NCBI RefSeq assembly: GCF_019880555.1
Contig: NZ_JAINVU010000010.1
Coordinates: 1 to 64,000, forward strand
From: Hephaestia mangrovi
GTDB taxonomy: Bacteria; Pseudomonadota; Alphaproteobacteria; Sphingomonadales; Sphingomonadaceae
DNA length: 64,000 bases
Direction: 5' to 3'
The translations under genes were made by a program, and so were the position numbers. Under the pieces are notes generated by a model. That model had not been told where the DNA came from and searched no databases. It saw nothing but the letters and a program-made list of their open reading frames with translations. Position 1 is the first letter of the stretch. Each line of letters begins with the position of its first letter. This document shows positions 45,544 through 55,210 of the stretch, piece after piece.

Positions 45544-46314
45544 ATGAGGTTCATGTTCATCGCGAAGCACCGACGGGATGAGGCGGAGCAGATGATGATC
45601 CGGGGGATCATCGTCGCGCCGGCGGCTTTCATGCCTGGCTCAACCGGGCACCGTCGCAGCCTGCCTGCGACGATGAGATGATCGCCGCCAGGGTGAAGAC
45701 CAGCCATGTCACCAGCTACCGCACATACGACGCGCGCCGGGTCTGGCACGATCTGCTCGCCGAAGGCATTTCCTGCGGCTTGCATCGAGTCGAACGGCTA
45801 ATGCGTCAGCAGGGCCTGCGGGCACGGCCACGCCTTCGTGGGCTGCCGAAGGATCAGGGCGAACGTTCGGTCATCGCCGGCAACGTGCTCGATCGCCAGT
45901 TCACGGTGGACAGGCAGAACCAGAAATGGGTAGCCGACTTCACCTATATCTGGACCGCTGAAGGGTGGCTCTATGTTGCCGCGGTGATCGACCTGTTCTC
46001 GCGTCGGGTGGTTGGCTGGTCGATGAGCGACGCGATGACCGCCCAGTTCGTTACCGATGCGCTGATCATGGCGATCTGGCGGCGCGGCAAACCGGATGCC
46101 CTGCTGCATCATTCGGATCAGGGCAGCCAATAGACAAGCGAGCAGTTCCAGCGCCTTATGGCGGACAACGGCGTCACCTGCTCGATGGGCCGATCGGGCA
46201 ACGGCTGGGATAATGCCGCCATGGAAAGCTTCTTCTCATCGCTCAAGACCGAGCGGATCGGGAAGAAAGTCTACCGGTCGAGAGCGCAGGCCAAGGCCGA
46301 CGCGTTCGGTTAGG
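45544..46314 (+). pseudogene. IS3 orfB transposase (broken)
   Basis: It begins MRFMFIAKHR, as IS3 OrfB does, but the following ~48 bases are unrelated to the family and contain palindrome 2. The family sequence resumes out of frame (GGFHAWLNRAPS) and continues through YDARRVWHDLLAEG and the DDE core (ADFTYIWTAEGWLYVAAVIDLF; SFFSSLKTER). A TAG at 46131 replaces a Tyr codon after SDQGSQ, and the 3' end is lost at about 46311. Confidence 0.7.
45594..45612. repeat. Palindrome 2 inside IS3 remnant
   Basis: GATGATCC-GGG-GGATCATC, a perfect 8-bp stem very like palindrome 1 (shared core ATGATC-Y-GGG-GATCAT). It occupies the place where orfB should encode its early GIWPVAWLC-type segment. Confidence 0.55.
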
Positions 46315-46470
46315 AATTGGCTCGATCGAACGTCGGCAATGTCGGCGTTATTATCTGACCGTTTCCGACCCAGATCTTGCTGCTCCGATGTCACCATAGC
46401 GTTCCCGAAACCCACTGGTCGACTGACCGAGCAAGCAAAAGTTGGCGAACGGAGCTTGTAAAACCGGATT

Positions 46471-47565
46471 TCAAACTGCTGCTCCACCGTGTCCATCGCC
46501 GCTATCGATCCCAACGACAGCCGGCTCGGCCTTCTCGACAACCGGCAATTGGTGGTGCGATTTGGCACGCAGCCAATCGGTCATGGGGCGCTCGATCAAG
46601 CGATGAACGATGATCGCGATGACGATCGCGGTCGCCAATGCAACCGGCGTCAGCACCAGCGCAATGACAGGCCGACCGATCCGGGCGCTGACATGCCCGA
46701 ATGCCTGAAGCGCAAAGGGATGCGTCAGGTAGAGCGAGTAGCTCGCCGCGCCGACCAGTTGCACCCAGCGATTGTCGAGCCGGACCCCCTGTGTTTCGGC
46801 CGAGATCGCCGCCCAGACAATGATCGCCGCCGGTATGCCCGAGCGGCAAAATGCCGGCACGGCCGGACATAGCAGCGGACCGGCGATCAGCGCGACCATG
46901 GCGACGGCGCCGGCCGACAGGCTCCATCGCACCGGCACCGGAGCGCGCCACGGCTGCAGCCATCCCAACAGCATGCCGAACGCGAACTCGAACATCAGCG
47001 ACGAGGTGAAGAAATTCCAGGGCGTGCTCTTCAAATGCCAGAGCTGGCCGGCAATGTTCAGCGCGACGATCATCGCAATCGTCGCGGACACGGTGGCGTC
47101 CAACCTTCGTCCGGTCAGCGCAATCGCGATCGTGAACAGCAGATAGAAGAACATCTCGTAATTGAGCGTCCATCCGACAAACAGAACAGGCGCGACCAAG
47201 CCGTTCGATTTGACAAAGGGAATGAACAATAGCGACCGGACGAGCTCGGCTGGACTGGCGCGGGTCGCTTGAAGCAGCGAGGGCATGACAATTGCGATCG
47301 CGAAGACCGCCAGCGTGAGCAGCCAGTATAGCGGCACCACGCGAATGATCCGATTGAGGAAGAAGGCACCCGCGGAAACCGGCTTGCGGCGCATGGTATG
47401 CACCATCACGAAGCCGCTGATGACGAAGAACAGGTCGACGCCGACCTGGCCCGCGACCAGATAATGCGACACGTCGTCGTGCAGCGGCCGGAGCAGCGTT
47501 TCGAGATGGACGAACATCACGATCGTTGCCGCCCAGGCCCGCAGTGCCTGAACATTGTAGATCAT
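46471..47565 (-). CDS. Membrane acyltransferase 3 (OafA/ExoZ-like)
   Basis: 364 residues with AGGAGA ahead of the ATG. About ten membrane helices; the N-terminal MIYNVQALRAWAATIVMFVH with its catalytic-type His, VGVDLFFVISGFVM and RIIRVVPLYW are hallmarks of the acyltransferase-3 family. ExoZ-like members O-acetylate EPS. The gene lies just past the mobile-element scar from the EPS locus and may serve the same polymer. Its C-terminal tail after residue ~335 is cytoplasmic and unrecognised. Confidence 0.87.
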   Translation of the reverse strand: MIYNVQALRAWAATIVMFVHLETLLRPLHDDVSHYLVAGQVGVDLFFVISGFVMVHTMRRKPVSAGAFFLNRIIRVVPLYWLLTLAVFAIAIVMPSLLQATRASPAELVRSLLFIPFVKSNGLVAPVLFVGWTLNYEMFFYLLFTIAIALTGRRLDATVSATIAMIVALNIAGQLWHLKSTPWNFFTSSLMFEFAFGMLLGWLQPWRAPVPVRWSLSAGAVAMVALIAGPLLCPAVPAFCRSGIPAAIIVWAAISAETQGVRLDNRWVQLVGAASYSLYLTHPFALQAFGHVSARIGRPVIALVLTPVALATAIVIAIIVHRLIERPMTDWLRAKSHHQLPVVEKAEPAVVGIDSGDGHGGAAV

Positions 47566-47923
47566 CCGCCGCTCTCCTTTTGGGGCGGTTACGGTCTCAG
47601 CGGCACCTACAATATTACACTACGCCGAAATAGGCACGGTGCGATGAATGGCGCGCGCGTCTCGTTGACTCGACTGGAAATGATCTCGGCATCAATCTTC
47701 CACCGCCATCGTGAGCTGGGCCTTGCAGATCATGTCGTGCGCTGGAAACTGAACCGCGCCGGATTCGCCGTTCGGTGCTTGAGTGCGGCATGAACGGAGG
47801 ACCGCTATCAAAGGGCCAGCTTCGACCGTTGAATGTCGGCAATGTTCGCGGTTTCTGCCCTGTCCGGTATCGGACCGGCGCTGCCATCTGTTCCTCGTCG
47901 ATCAACCACGCTAACTCGTTCCC
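47566..47923. other. Intergenic region without recognised gene
   Basis: About 360 bp between the divergent acyltransferase and hisI genes. Short open frames occur, but none shows a domain or a ribosome binding site I can support. It must contain the promoters of both genes. Confidence 0.4.
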
Positions 47924-48286
47924 ATGGCCACCCACCGCGACACCGGGCTGACGCTCGATCCGAAATTCGATGATAACGGGCTGATTACGGCGGTCTGCAC
48001 CGATCGCGGTTCGGGTGAGGTGCTGATGCTCGCGCATATGGATGCCGAGGCGCTCGCGGCGACGATCGCGACGGGGGAGGCGCATTTCTGGTCGCGCTCT
48101 CGAAAGAAGCTGTGGAAGAAGGGCGAGAGTTCGGGAAACGTGCTCGCCGTCCACGATATCCGGATCGATTGCGATCAGGACGCGGTGTGGCTGATCGTCG
48201 AGGCCGCCGGGCCGGCGTGCCACACTGGCGAACGGAGTTGCTTCTTCCGGCGGATCGAGGGCGATCGGCTGGTGCGGGTGGAATGA
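47924..48286 (+). CDS. hisI: Phosphoribosyl-AMP cyclohydrolase
   Basis: 120 residues, the normal size of a stand-alone HisI (not fused to HisE). Motifs: [34 protein letters not shown] and the metal-binding cysteine regions DCDQDAVW and [12 protein letters not shown]. It opens the adenine ring of PR-AMP in histidine synthesis. The stop overlaps the start of a lipoprotein gene (ATGA). Confidence 0.93.
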   Translation: MATHRDTGLTLDPKFDDNGLITAVCTDRGSGEVLMLAHMDAEALAATIATGEAHFWSRSRKKLWKKGESSGNVLAVHDIRIDCDQDAVWLIVEAAGPACHTGERSCFFRRIEGDRLVRVE

Positions 48287-48819
48287 CGCCACTTCGTCGC
48301 GCCGCTCGCCATGGTGGAATGCTGTTATTAGCAATGCTGGCGCTCGCCGGATGTTCGTCGAAGCAGGATGCGGCCGATGTGGCTTCCGGCGGCGCCGGCG
48401 CGCGGCTCGAGCAGGCGGCGATCGCGCGCGGCGTGATCCGCGATCCGGCGAGCGCCGATCTCACCGGCGTCTATGCCAGCGACCCCGAGCGGGTGTGCGT
48501 GGTGCCGGGGGAAAGCGATTTTCGCATCGGCGTGACGCTCGATTACGGCGAAAGGCAGCAATGCAGCGCAGCCGGCACGCTCAAACGGTCGGGCGAGGGG
48601 CTCAAGGTCGATCTCGGCGATGGCTGCGCGTTCGATGCGCGGTTCGACGGGCAGGGAATCAGATTTCCCGGCGCGTTGCCCGATGCGTGCAGCAGGCAAT
48701 GCACCGGGCGCGCGACGATGGCGGGGCTGTCGGTCGATATGCTGAGCAACTCGCTGTCCGAGGCGACGGCGCTGGCCGATGCGAAGGGGCGGGCGTTATG
48801 CGCGCCCGACAGCGGTTGA
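48283..48819 (+). CDS. Hypothetical lipoprotein
   Basis: 178 residues from an ATG overlapping the hisI stop. Lipobox LALAGC near residue 24. The mature part holds several cysteines (VCVVPG, RQQCSA, GDGCAFD, DACSRQC) that may form disulfides. No domain recognised. Coupling to hisI suggests co-expression rather than a histidine role. Confidence 0.7.
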   Translation: MTPLRRAARHGGMLLLAMLALAGCSSKQDAADVASGGAGARLEQAAIARGVIRDPASADLTGVYASDPERVCVVPGESDFRIGVTLDYGERQQCSAAGTLKRSGEGLKVDLGDGCAFDARFDGQGIRFPGALPDACSRQCTGRATMAGLSVDMLSNSLSEATALADAKGRALCAPDSG

Positions 48820-48852
48820 CGTTCACGTAAAGCGTCGGCTACGATCGCGGTC

Positions 48853-49275
48853 ATGGCGACCGTATCCGCTCACGCGGCGATCGAGCCGCGCCACGACCGC
48901 GACCATTTCTCGATTTCCGATCTCTCCTCGGAATTCGACGTCACCGCGCGGGCCTTGCGATTCTATGAGGACGAAGGCCTGATCTCGCCCGAGCGGCGGG
49001 GAACGCAGCGCATCTATTCGCATCGCGATCGCGCGCGGCTGGCGTGGATATTGCGCGGCAAGCGTGTCGGCTTCAGCCTCGCCGAGATCCGCGAGATGAT
49101 TGACCTTTACGACATCGGCGACGGCCGCAAGGTGCAGCGCGCGGTGACGATCCAGCGCTGCCGCGAACGCGTCGCGACGCTCGAAGCGCAGATGCGCGAC
49201 ATCCATGCCTCGATCGACGAACTCACCGATTTCATCGCGCTGCTCGAAACCGGCCGCGCCGACCACAAGGACTGA
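48853..49275 (+). CDS. MerR-family transcriptional regulator
   Basis: 140 residues. The MerR winged helix is at ~18-85 (FSISDLSSEFDVTARALRFYEDEGLISPERRG) and a dimerisation coiled coil runs to ~130. There is no metal-binding cysteine cluster, so it is likely a ligand- or metabolite-responsive type. It ends 6 bp before an acyl-CoA dehydrogenase gene, which it probably controls. Confidence 0.88.
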   Translation: MATVSAHAAIEPRHDRDHFSISDLSSEFDVTARALRFYEDEGLISPERRGTQRIYSHRDRARLAWILRGKRVGFSLAEIREMIDLYDIGDGRKVQRAVTIQRCRERVATLEAQMRDIHASIDELTDFIALLETGRADHKD

Positions 49276-49281
49276 CCCTCG

Positions 49282-51084
49282 ATGCCGCAATACAATCCGC
49301 CGGTGCGCGATACGCGCTTCATCCTCGAACATGTCGTGGGGCTGGACAAGCACAGCAATTTGCCCGGTTTCGCCAACGCCACGCCCGACGTGGTCGATGC
49401 GGTGCTCGACGAAGGCGGGAAGTTCGTTTCGGAAGTGCTGTTTCCCTTGAACCAGTCGGGCGACGCCGAAGGCTGCACGCGCCACGACGACGGCAGCGTG
49501 ACGACGCCGAAGGGCTATAAGGAGGCTTATCGGCAATTCGTCGACTCGGGCTGGGGCACGCTGTCGGCGCCCGAAGAGTTCGGTGGGCAGGCGATGCCGC
49601 ATGTCGTGGCGACAGCGTTCGAGGAATATATGATCTCCTCGAACATGGCGTTCGCGATGTATCCGGGGCTGACCCATGGCGCGATCGCCGCGCTGCTTGC
49701 CAAGGGATCGCCCGAGCAGCAGGCCAAATACGTCCCCAACATGGTGTCGGGGAAGTGGGGCGGCACGATGAACCTCACCGAGCCGCAATGCGGGACCGAC
49801 CTCGGCCTGATCCGCACCAAGGCGGAGCCGCAGCCGGATGGCTCCTATGCGATCACCGGCACCAAAATCTTCATCTCCTCGGGCGAGCATGACCTGACCG
49901 AGAACATCATCCACCTGGTGCTCGCCAAGACGCCGGGGGCGCCCGATTCGACCAAGGGCATCTCGCTGTTCGTGGTGCCGAAGTTTCTGGTCAACGAGGA
50001 TGGCTCGCTGGGCGCACGCAACGCGGTGTCGTGCGGGTCGATCGAGCACAAGATGGGCATCCACGCCAACTCGACCTGCGTGATGAATTACGATGGCGCG
50101 ACCGGCTGGCTGGTCGGCGAGGAGATGAAGGGCCTCGCCGCGATGTTCATCATGATGAATGCAGCAAGGCTCGGCGTCGGGCTGCAGGGGCTGGGCGTGG
50201 CCGAGGTCGCGTTTCAGAATGCGGTGCAATATGCGCAGGACCGGCGGCAGGGCCGCGCGCTGACCGGGCCGGCCGATCCGAATGAGAAGGCGGATACGTT
50301 GTTCGTCCATCCCGATGTGCGGCGCATGCTGATGGACGCCAAGGCGGTGATCGAAGGGCTGCGCGCGCTGTGCCTGTGGGGGGCGTTGCAGGTCGATCTC
50401 GAACATGGCGCGGCGAGCGAGGAGGAGCGGCAGATGGCGGCCGATCTCGTCGGGCTGCTGACCCCTGTCATCAAGGGCTATGGCACCGACAAGGGTTATG
50501 AGATCGCGACCAACGCGCAGCAGGTCTATGGCGGGCACGGCTACATCGTCGAATGGGGCATGGAGCAATATGTCCGCGATGCGCGGATCGCGATGATCTA
50601 CGAAGGCACCAACGGCGTGCAGGCGATGGATCTGGTCGGGCGCAAGCTGGCGCAGAACGGCGGGCGCGCAGTGCAGGCGTTCTTCAAGATCGTCAGCGAG
50701 GAAGCCGCGGCGGCGAAGGGCGACGAGGCGCTGGCAGACTTTGCCGGCAAGCTGGAAAAGGCATTGGGCGAGCTGCAGGCGGCGACGATGTGGTTCATGG
50801 GGCAGGGGATGCAGAACCCCAACCAGGTGGGCGCGGGCGCGCATCCCTACATGCACCTGATGGGTGTGGTCGCGCTGGGGCTGATGTGGCTGCGCATGGC
50901 CAAGGCGGCGAATGCGGCGCTGTCGGCCGGCGCCGAGGACAAGCCGTTCCTCGAAGCGAAACTGGTGACGGCGCGCTATTTCGCCGATCGCATCATGCCC
51001 GAGGCCGGCGCGCTTCGCCGCAAGATCGAGGGCGGAAGCGACGCGATGATGGCGCTGCCGCCGGAGCTGTTCGTCGCGGCCTGA
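49282..51084 (+). CDS. Acyl-CoA dehydrogenase, DmdC-like large type
   Basis: 600 residues, longer than the ~380 of ordinary acyl-CoA dehydrogenases. The N-terminal extension ([20 protein letters not shown]) and the extra C-terminal domain match the DmdC/3-methylmercaptopropionyl-CoA dehydrogenase group. FAD-site motifs include [19 protein letters not shown] and [23 protein letters not shown]. The true substrate may be another branched or short acyl-CoA, since annotation in this group is often loose. It follows a MerR regulator. Confidence 0.88.
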   Translation: MPQYNPPVRDTRFILEHVVGLDKHSNLPGFANATPDVVDAVLDEGGKFVSEVLFPLNQSGDAEGCTRHDDGSVTTPKGYKEAYRQFVDSGWGTLSAPEEFGGQAMPHVVATAFEEYMISSNMAFAMYPGLTHGAIAALLAKGSPEQQAKYVPNMVSGKWGGTMNLTEPQCGTDLGLIRTKAEPQPDGSYAITGTKIFISSGEHDLTENIIHLVLAKTPGAPDSTKGISLFVVPKFLVNEDGSLGARNAVSCGSIEHKMGIHANSTCVMNYDGATGWLVGEEMKGLAAMFIMMNAARLGVGLQGLGVAEVAFQNAVQYAQDRRQGRALTGPADPNEKADTLFVHPDVRRMLMDAKAVIEGLRALCLWGALQVDLEHGAASEEERQMAADLVGLLTPVIKGYGTDKGYEIATNAQQVYGGHGYIVEWGMEQYVRDARIAMIYEGTNGVQAMDLVGRKLAQNGGRAVQAFFKIVSEEAAAAKGDEALADFAGKLEKALGELQAATMWFMGQGMQNPNQVGAGAHPYMHLMGVVALGLMWLRMAKAANAALSAGAEDKPFLEAKLVTARYFADRIMPEAGALRRKIEGGSDAMMALPPELFVAA

Positions 51085-51209
51085 GTCCTTCCTGTTCCCT
51101 CGCGATGTCTGGGGGACGCTGATTGGCGAACACTATCGCTTCAGTTCGGACGGGTTCGTGACAAATGCAGTTACCTGCCATAACTTTGGTACGGCTAAGA
51201 GGAGTGGGC

Positions 51210-51515
51210 ATGCGGACGAAGGTCGGGATCGCGACGGTAGTCGGCATTTGCTTGCTTGCGATGTCGGCGTGCAAATCCCAAGAGCCGGTCCTGACGCAGC
51301 AGGTCTTTGCGGACGCGGTGAAGACCTGTCATCCGCTAGCGGCGACGGTCCACATGTACGTCGACTCTTCCCGGCCGCCAACGGTCGACATCACGGTCCC
51401 CGACAGTTCGTCTCCGATCGCCAATTGCATGGTTAGAGCGTTCCACGGCTATCGCTTCGACCGGATACGCATCACGATCGCGCGTAGTGCCGCGAAAGCC
51501 GGCACGCAGACGTGA
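51210..51515 (+). CDS. Small predicted lipoprotein
   Basis: 101 residues from the ATG at 51210, which has AGAGGAG upstream. The signal GIATVVGICLLAMSAC gives a lipobox ending at Cys21. The mature part is a small beta-rich domain with two more cysteines. No family recognised. Confidence 0.65.
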   Translation: MRTKVGIATVVGICLLAMSACKSQEPVLTQQVFADAVKTCHPLAATVHMYVDSSRPPTVDITVPDSSSPIANCMVRAFHGYRFDRIRITIARSAAKAGTQT

Positions 51516-51559
51516 GGAGATCGGACGGGTCATGATCCGTCCGTCTCGACCGTGTCCGA

Positions 51560-52861
51560 TCAAGCGTCTGGGGTGGCTTGCGATGTCTCCAACGTCGAGT
51601 CGCCCTTGCGGCGGACGCCGGCGAGGCCGTCGGGGAGCGGCTTTGCTGTGATCGGTGGCGGCGTTATGATGGCGGGCTTTGCGAGGACAGGCTCGCGCTT
51701 CATGCACTGGCTGGTGTCGGCGCGCTTGAAGGTGTCGCAGTTCCACAGTGCCTTGTCATAGCCGTTCGCCTTGTCCCGCAGATAGCTGAACGCCATCGTT
51801 CGGATTTGCGCCGGGGTGAGCACGGCGGCGGCGGGCGTGGCGGCCCTGGTCGGCCAGGCCATGAACTTGCAATAGGGCCGCGCCCCGCACGAGGCCGCCG
51901 CCAGCGCGGGCAGGCTGTCGGGCGACCATTTCGGATCGAGCGTCACGAAGAACGTGTCGGGCGCGCCGGCGACCGGGCTCGGCAGGCCGCCATTGGCGAT
52001 CGCGGTGGCGTCGATCGGGATCGCGGTGTCGCCAGGCAGCAGGCCCTCGGCGGCATGCGCGGGGGAGAGCGGGGCAAGCAACGCAATGACCGGCTCGACG
52101 TCGTCCGGATGGCGATTGAACGCCGGCGGCGTGCCCCACCAGCCGGTCCAGCGGAAGAACAGATGCGTGCCGACCCGCGCGATCTTGTCGAGGCTCGCGC
52201 TCCAATAGGGCACCACCCAATCGGTGTGATAATGCGTGGCGTAGCCCACCGCCTTGTCGACCGCGCCGTTCAGCGCCTTTGCGGCGACGTCGCGAGCGCG
52301 GTCCCAGGCGGCATCGCTCGGACGCCAGCGATCGAGCGCGCCGTCGCAGGTGAAGGTGAACTGGCAGCCGGTCGAACGGTCCGAGCCCTGAAAGACGACG
52401 CCGCACACCGTCTTGGGAAAAGCGGGATGCCGCAATCGGTTGAGCACGACCTGCGCGACCGCTTTCTCGCCGGTGCTGTCATCGCCGGCTTCATAGACTT
52501 CTGCCGCCGCAAGGCAGGCGATCGCGCGCTGCTGATCCGCCTCGGCGCCAGCGAGATGGAACGGGCGGGCGGCGGGGTTGGGGCCGTCGGCGAACGGCAC
52601 GTCGGCATTATAGGCGCGCGCCTGATCGGGGGTAAGATTGACCAGTTTGACGGGCTCGACCGGCGGCAGCTCGGCAGGGGACACGATATGCGCTTTGGGC
52701 ACGCGTCGCGCCGCGATCTTGGCGGGCGGCGGCGCAAGGATGAGGATCGCCAGCGGCACGGCGACGGCGACCAGCGCGATCGCCGCCAGCAGCAAACGCA
52801 CCGCCGGCGTCGCGCGCAGCGTTTCGGGCGCGGGCGCCAAGTCGGTCAGCGTCTGCTGCAT
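51560..52861 (-). CDS. Cell wall hydrolase (SleB/Hydrolase_2 family) with N-terminal anchor
   Basis: 433 residues from the ATG at 52861; the frame continues 5' over cysK in another frame and is not real there. One membrane anchor near residues 22-45 (LLLAAIALVAVAVPLAILIL). The SleB-type domain is near 125-250 (EVYEAGDDSTGEKAVAQVVLNRLRHPAFPKTVCGVVFQ, HYHTDWVVPYW). Family members are lytic transglycosylase-like or amidase-like peptidoglycan hydrolases. The C-terminal ~170 residues are unrecognised. 11 bp downstream of cysK. Confidence 0.82.
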   Translation of the reverse strand: MQQTLTDLAPAPETLRATPAVRLLLAAIALVAVAVPLAILILAPPPAKIAARRVPKAHIVSPAELPPVEPVKLVNLTPDQARAYNADVPFADGPNPAARPFHLAGAEADQQRAIACLAAAEVYEAGDDSTGEKAVAQVVLNRLRHPAFPKTVCGVVFQGSDRSTGCQFTFTCDGALDRWRPSDAAWDRARDVAAKALNGAVDKAVGYATHYHTDWVVPYWSASLDKIARVGTHLFFRWTGWWGTPPAFNRHPDDVEPVIALLAPLSPAHAAEGLLPGDTAIPIDATAIANGGLPSPVAGAPDTFFVTLDPKWSPDSLPALAAASCGARPYCKFMAWPTRAATPAAAVLTPAQIRTMAFSYLRDKANGYDKALWNCDTFKRADTSQCMKREPVLAKPAIITPPPITAKPLPDGLAGVRRKGDSTLETSQATPDA

Positions 52862-52872
52862 GAGCGGGAAGC

Positions 52873-53793
52873 TCAGGCCTCCGGCAGGAAGTCCGGCACC
52901 GACAGATAACGCTCGCCGGTATCGTAGTTGAAGCCGAGCACGCGCCAGCCCTTGGGCAGCTCGGCCAGCTTCTGCTTGATCGCCGCCAGCGTCGCGCCCG
53001 AGGAGATGCCGACCAGCATGCCTTCCTCGCGCGCCGAGCGGCGGGCCATGTCCTTGGCATCCTCCGCCGAGACGGTGATCGCGCCGTCGATCACGTCGGT
53101 ATGCAGGTTGGCCGGAATGAAGCCGGCGCCGATGCCCTGGATCGGGTGCGGGCCGGGCTGGCCGCCGGAGATCACCGGCGAGGCCTCGGGCTCGACCGCA
53201 TAGACCTTGAGGTCGGGCCATTCCTGCTTGAGGATCTCGGCGACGCCGGTGATATGCCCGCCGGTGCCGACGCCGGTGATGATGACGTCGAGCGGATTGT
53301 CCTGAAAGTCGTTGAGGATTTCCTGTGCCGTGGTGCGGCGATGGACATCCACATTGGCCTGGTTCTCGAACTGCTGCGGCATCCACGCGCCCTCGGTGCT
53401 TTGCACCAGCTCCAGCGCGCGCTCGATCGCGCCCTTCATGCCCTTTTCCTTGGGCGTCAGATCGAAGCTGGCGCCATAAGCGAGCATCAGCCGGCGCCGC
53501 TCGACCGACATGCTCTCGGGCATCACCAGGATCAGCTTGTAGCCTTTCACGGCGGCGACCATCGCCAGGCCGATGCCGGTGTTGCCGCTGGTCGGTTCGA
53601 TGATCGTGCCGCCGGGCGTGAGCTTGCCCGATTGCTCGGCCGCTTCGATCATTGCCAGCGCGATGCGGTCCTTGATCGAGCCGCCGGGGTTCGATCGTTC
53701 GGATTTGATCCACACATTGGCATCGGGGAACAGTTTCTTCACCCGGATATGCGGCGTATTGCCGATCGTCTCGAGGATGGTGTCGACCTTCAT
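52873..53793 (-). CDS. cysK: Cysteine synthase A
   Basis: 306 residues from the ATG at 53793. The PLP lysine is Lys41 in GGSIKDR and the substrate loop is TSGNTG (68-73). GTGGHITG binds the PLP phosphate. It makes L-cysteine from O-acetylserine and sulfide. The start overlaps the stop of the MFS transporter gene (ATGA), so transporter, cysK and the hydrolase gene are read together. Confidence 0.93.
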   Translation of the reverse strand: MKVDTILETIGNTPHIRVKKLFPDANVWIKSERSNPGGSIKDRIALAMIEAAEQSGKLTPGGTIIEPTSGNTGIGLAMVAAVKGYKLILVMPESMSVERRRLMLAYGASFDLTPKEKGMKGAIERALELVQSTEGAWMPQQFENQANVDVHRRTTAQEILNDFQDNPLDVIITGVGTGGHITGVAEILKQEWPDLKVYAVEPEASPVISGGQPGPHPIQGIGAGFIPANLHTDVIDGAITVSAEDAKDMARRSAREEGMLVGISSGATLAAIKQKLAELPKGWRVLGFNYDTGERYLSVPDFLPEA

Positions 53794-55064
53794 GGCTGCG
53801 TCGCTCCCTTTTCCGGTTCGAGGTTCAAGATGTCGGCCGGCGTGAAGGTCTTTGCAAGCCTCAGCTCGGGAAACAACCGCGACCAGATGACGACGATGAC
53901 CATCGCCGCGACCCCGCCGAAGCACACCGCGCCGACCGGGCCGAGCAGCGAGGCCATCAATCCCGTTTCCGCCTCGCCAAGCTCGTTCGAGGCCGAAATG
54001 GTGAGCTGCGAGACCGCACCGACGCGCCCGCGCATCTCGTCGGGCGTGTGGAGCTGGATCAGCGATTGGCGGACATAGACCGAAACCATGTCGGCCCCGC
54101 CCGCGACGATTAGCGCCAGAACGCTGAGCGGGAACCAGGTCGACAGGCCGAAGGTGAGGATCGCCGCGGCGAACAGCAGCACCGCGACGAGCATCTTGAC
54201 GCCGACATTGGTTTTCATCGGGCGCACCGAAAACCATAGCGAGCCGATCGCCGCGCCGATTCCCATGCCCGCCGCCAGCACGCCGAGGCCGCGCGCGCCG
54301 ACATGGAGGATGTCGCGCGCATAGACCGGCAGCAGCGCGGTGGCACCGGCGAGCAGCACGACGAACAGGTCGAGCGTGATCGCGGCGAGAACGAGCCGGT
54401 TGTTTCGGACATAGGCGAAGCCGTCGGCGATGCGTTGCAGCGGGTGTCGATTTTTCTGCACCGGCGGTTGCGGCACCTTGCCGATCGTGAAGATCAGCGC
54501 CAGCGCGATCGCCAGCAGACCGGCGATCGTCGCATAAGCCAGATCGGGATGGATCGCATAGAGCACGCCGCCGACGCTAGGCCCGGCGATCGTGCCCGCT
54601 TGCCAGGCGATCGCGCTGACCGCGATTGCCGTCGGCAGGCTCTCGCGCGGGACGAGATTGGGCGCGAGCGCCGAATAGGCCGGGCCGGAAAAGGCGCGCG
54701 CCACGCCAACGAAGCCAGCGGCCACGAACAGGAACGGCAGTGATAGATCATTGGCCCAGGTCAGCAGCCCCAGCATCGCGGCATTGGCGGTGAGCAGCGC
54801 GGTCGTTCCCCGCACGATCCAGCGCCGATCGAACGTATCGGCGACCAGCCCGACCACGGGTGTCAGCAGGAACAACGGCACGAATTGAACGAGCCCGATC
54901 ATGCCGAGCAGGAACGCCGATTGCTTGATGTCGAGCGTCTGCCGGGCGAGGCTGTAAACCTGCCAGCCAATGATGATCCCCTGCGCACTGATCGCGATCG
55001 TGCCGCAGAATCGCGACAGGAAATAGGCGCGGAAGTTGGCGATGCGGAGCGGATGCTGGGCCAT
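53790..55064 (-). CDS. MFS transporter (MFS_3/EntS-like)
   Basis: 424 residues with about 12 membrane helices. The N-terminal [27 protein letters not shown] and the loop [14 protein letters not shown] fit the MFS-3 exporter group. Substrate unknown; coupling to cysK raises the possibility of a cysteine-related or thiol compound, but this is guesswork. Divergent from the DUF885 gene, 146 bp apart. Confidence 0.87.
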   Translation of the reverse strand: MAQHPLRIANFRAYFLSRFCGTIAISAQGIIIGWQVYSLARQTLDIKQSAFLLGMIGLVQFVPLFLLTPVVGLVADTFDRRWIVRGTTALLTANAAMLGLLTWANDLSLPFLFVAAGFVGVARAFSGPAYSALAPNLVPRESLPTAIAVSAIAWQAGTIAGPSVGGVLYAIHPDLAYATIAGLLAIALALIFTIGKVPQPPVQKNRHPLQRIADGFAYVRNNRLVLAAITLDLFVVLLAGATALLPVYARDILHVGARGLGVLAAGMGIGAAIGSLWFSVRPMKTNVGVKMLVAVLLFAAAILTFGLSTWFPLSVLALIVAGGADMVSVYVRQSLIQLHTPDEMRGRVGAVSQLTISASNELGEAETGLMASLLGPVGAVCFGGVAAMVIVVIWSRLFPELRLAKTFTPADILNLEPEKGATQP

Positions 55065-55210
55065 GTGTGGGGCGCTTTAGGGCCACCGGGGGGCGGGCGG
55101 CAATATGGCAAAGCGCGTTTCGGCCGCTGCGCCAATTGTTTGGCGTGGACGGTGGCTTCGATCGCCGCGACGTGCCAGCATCCGGGCAGATAACGACTCG
55201 GAGGTATCGG

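Larger units (their letters stand above)
45156..46311 (+). mobile_element. Decayed IS3-family element
   Basis: The left end near 45156-45180 is followed by remnants of orfA and orfB in the usual order. OrfA has a 1-base deletion, orfB has lost the normal start-proximal segment and has a nonsense codon, and the right end is missing after about 46311. No right terminal repeat or target duplication could be found. Confidence 0.7.

Noticed and set aside
46332..47845. GTCGGCAATGT repeated on both sides of the acyltransferase gene
   Set aside because: Only 11 bases are shared; repeats of this length are expected by chance in 64 kb, and the flanks do not align convincingly.
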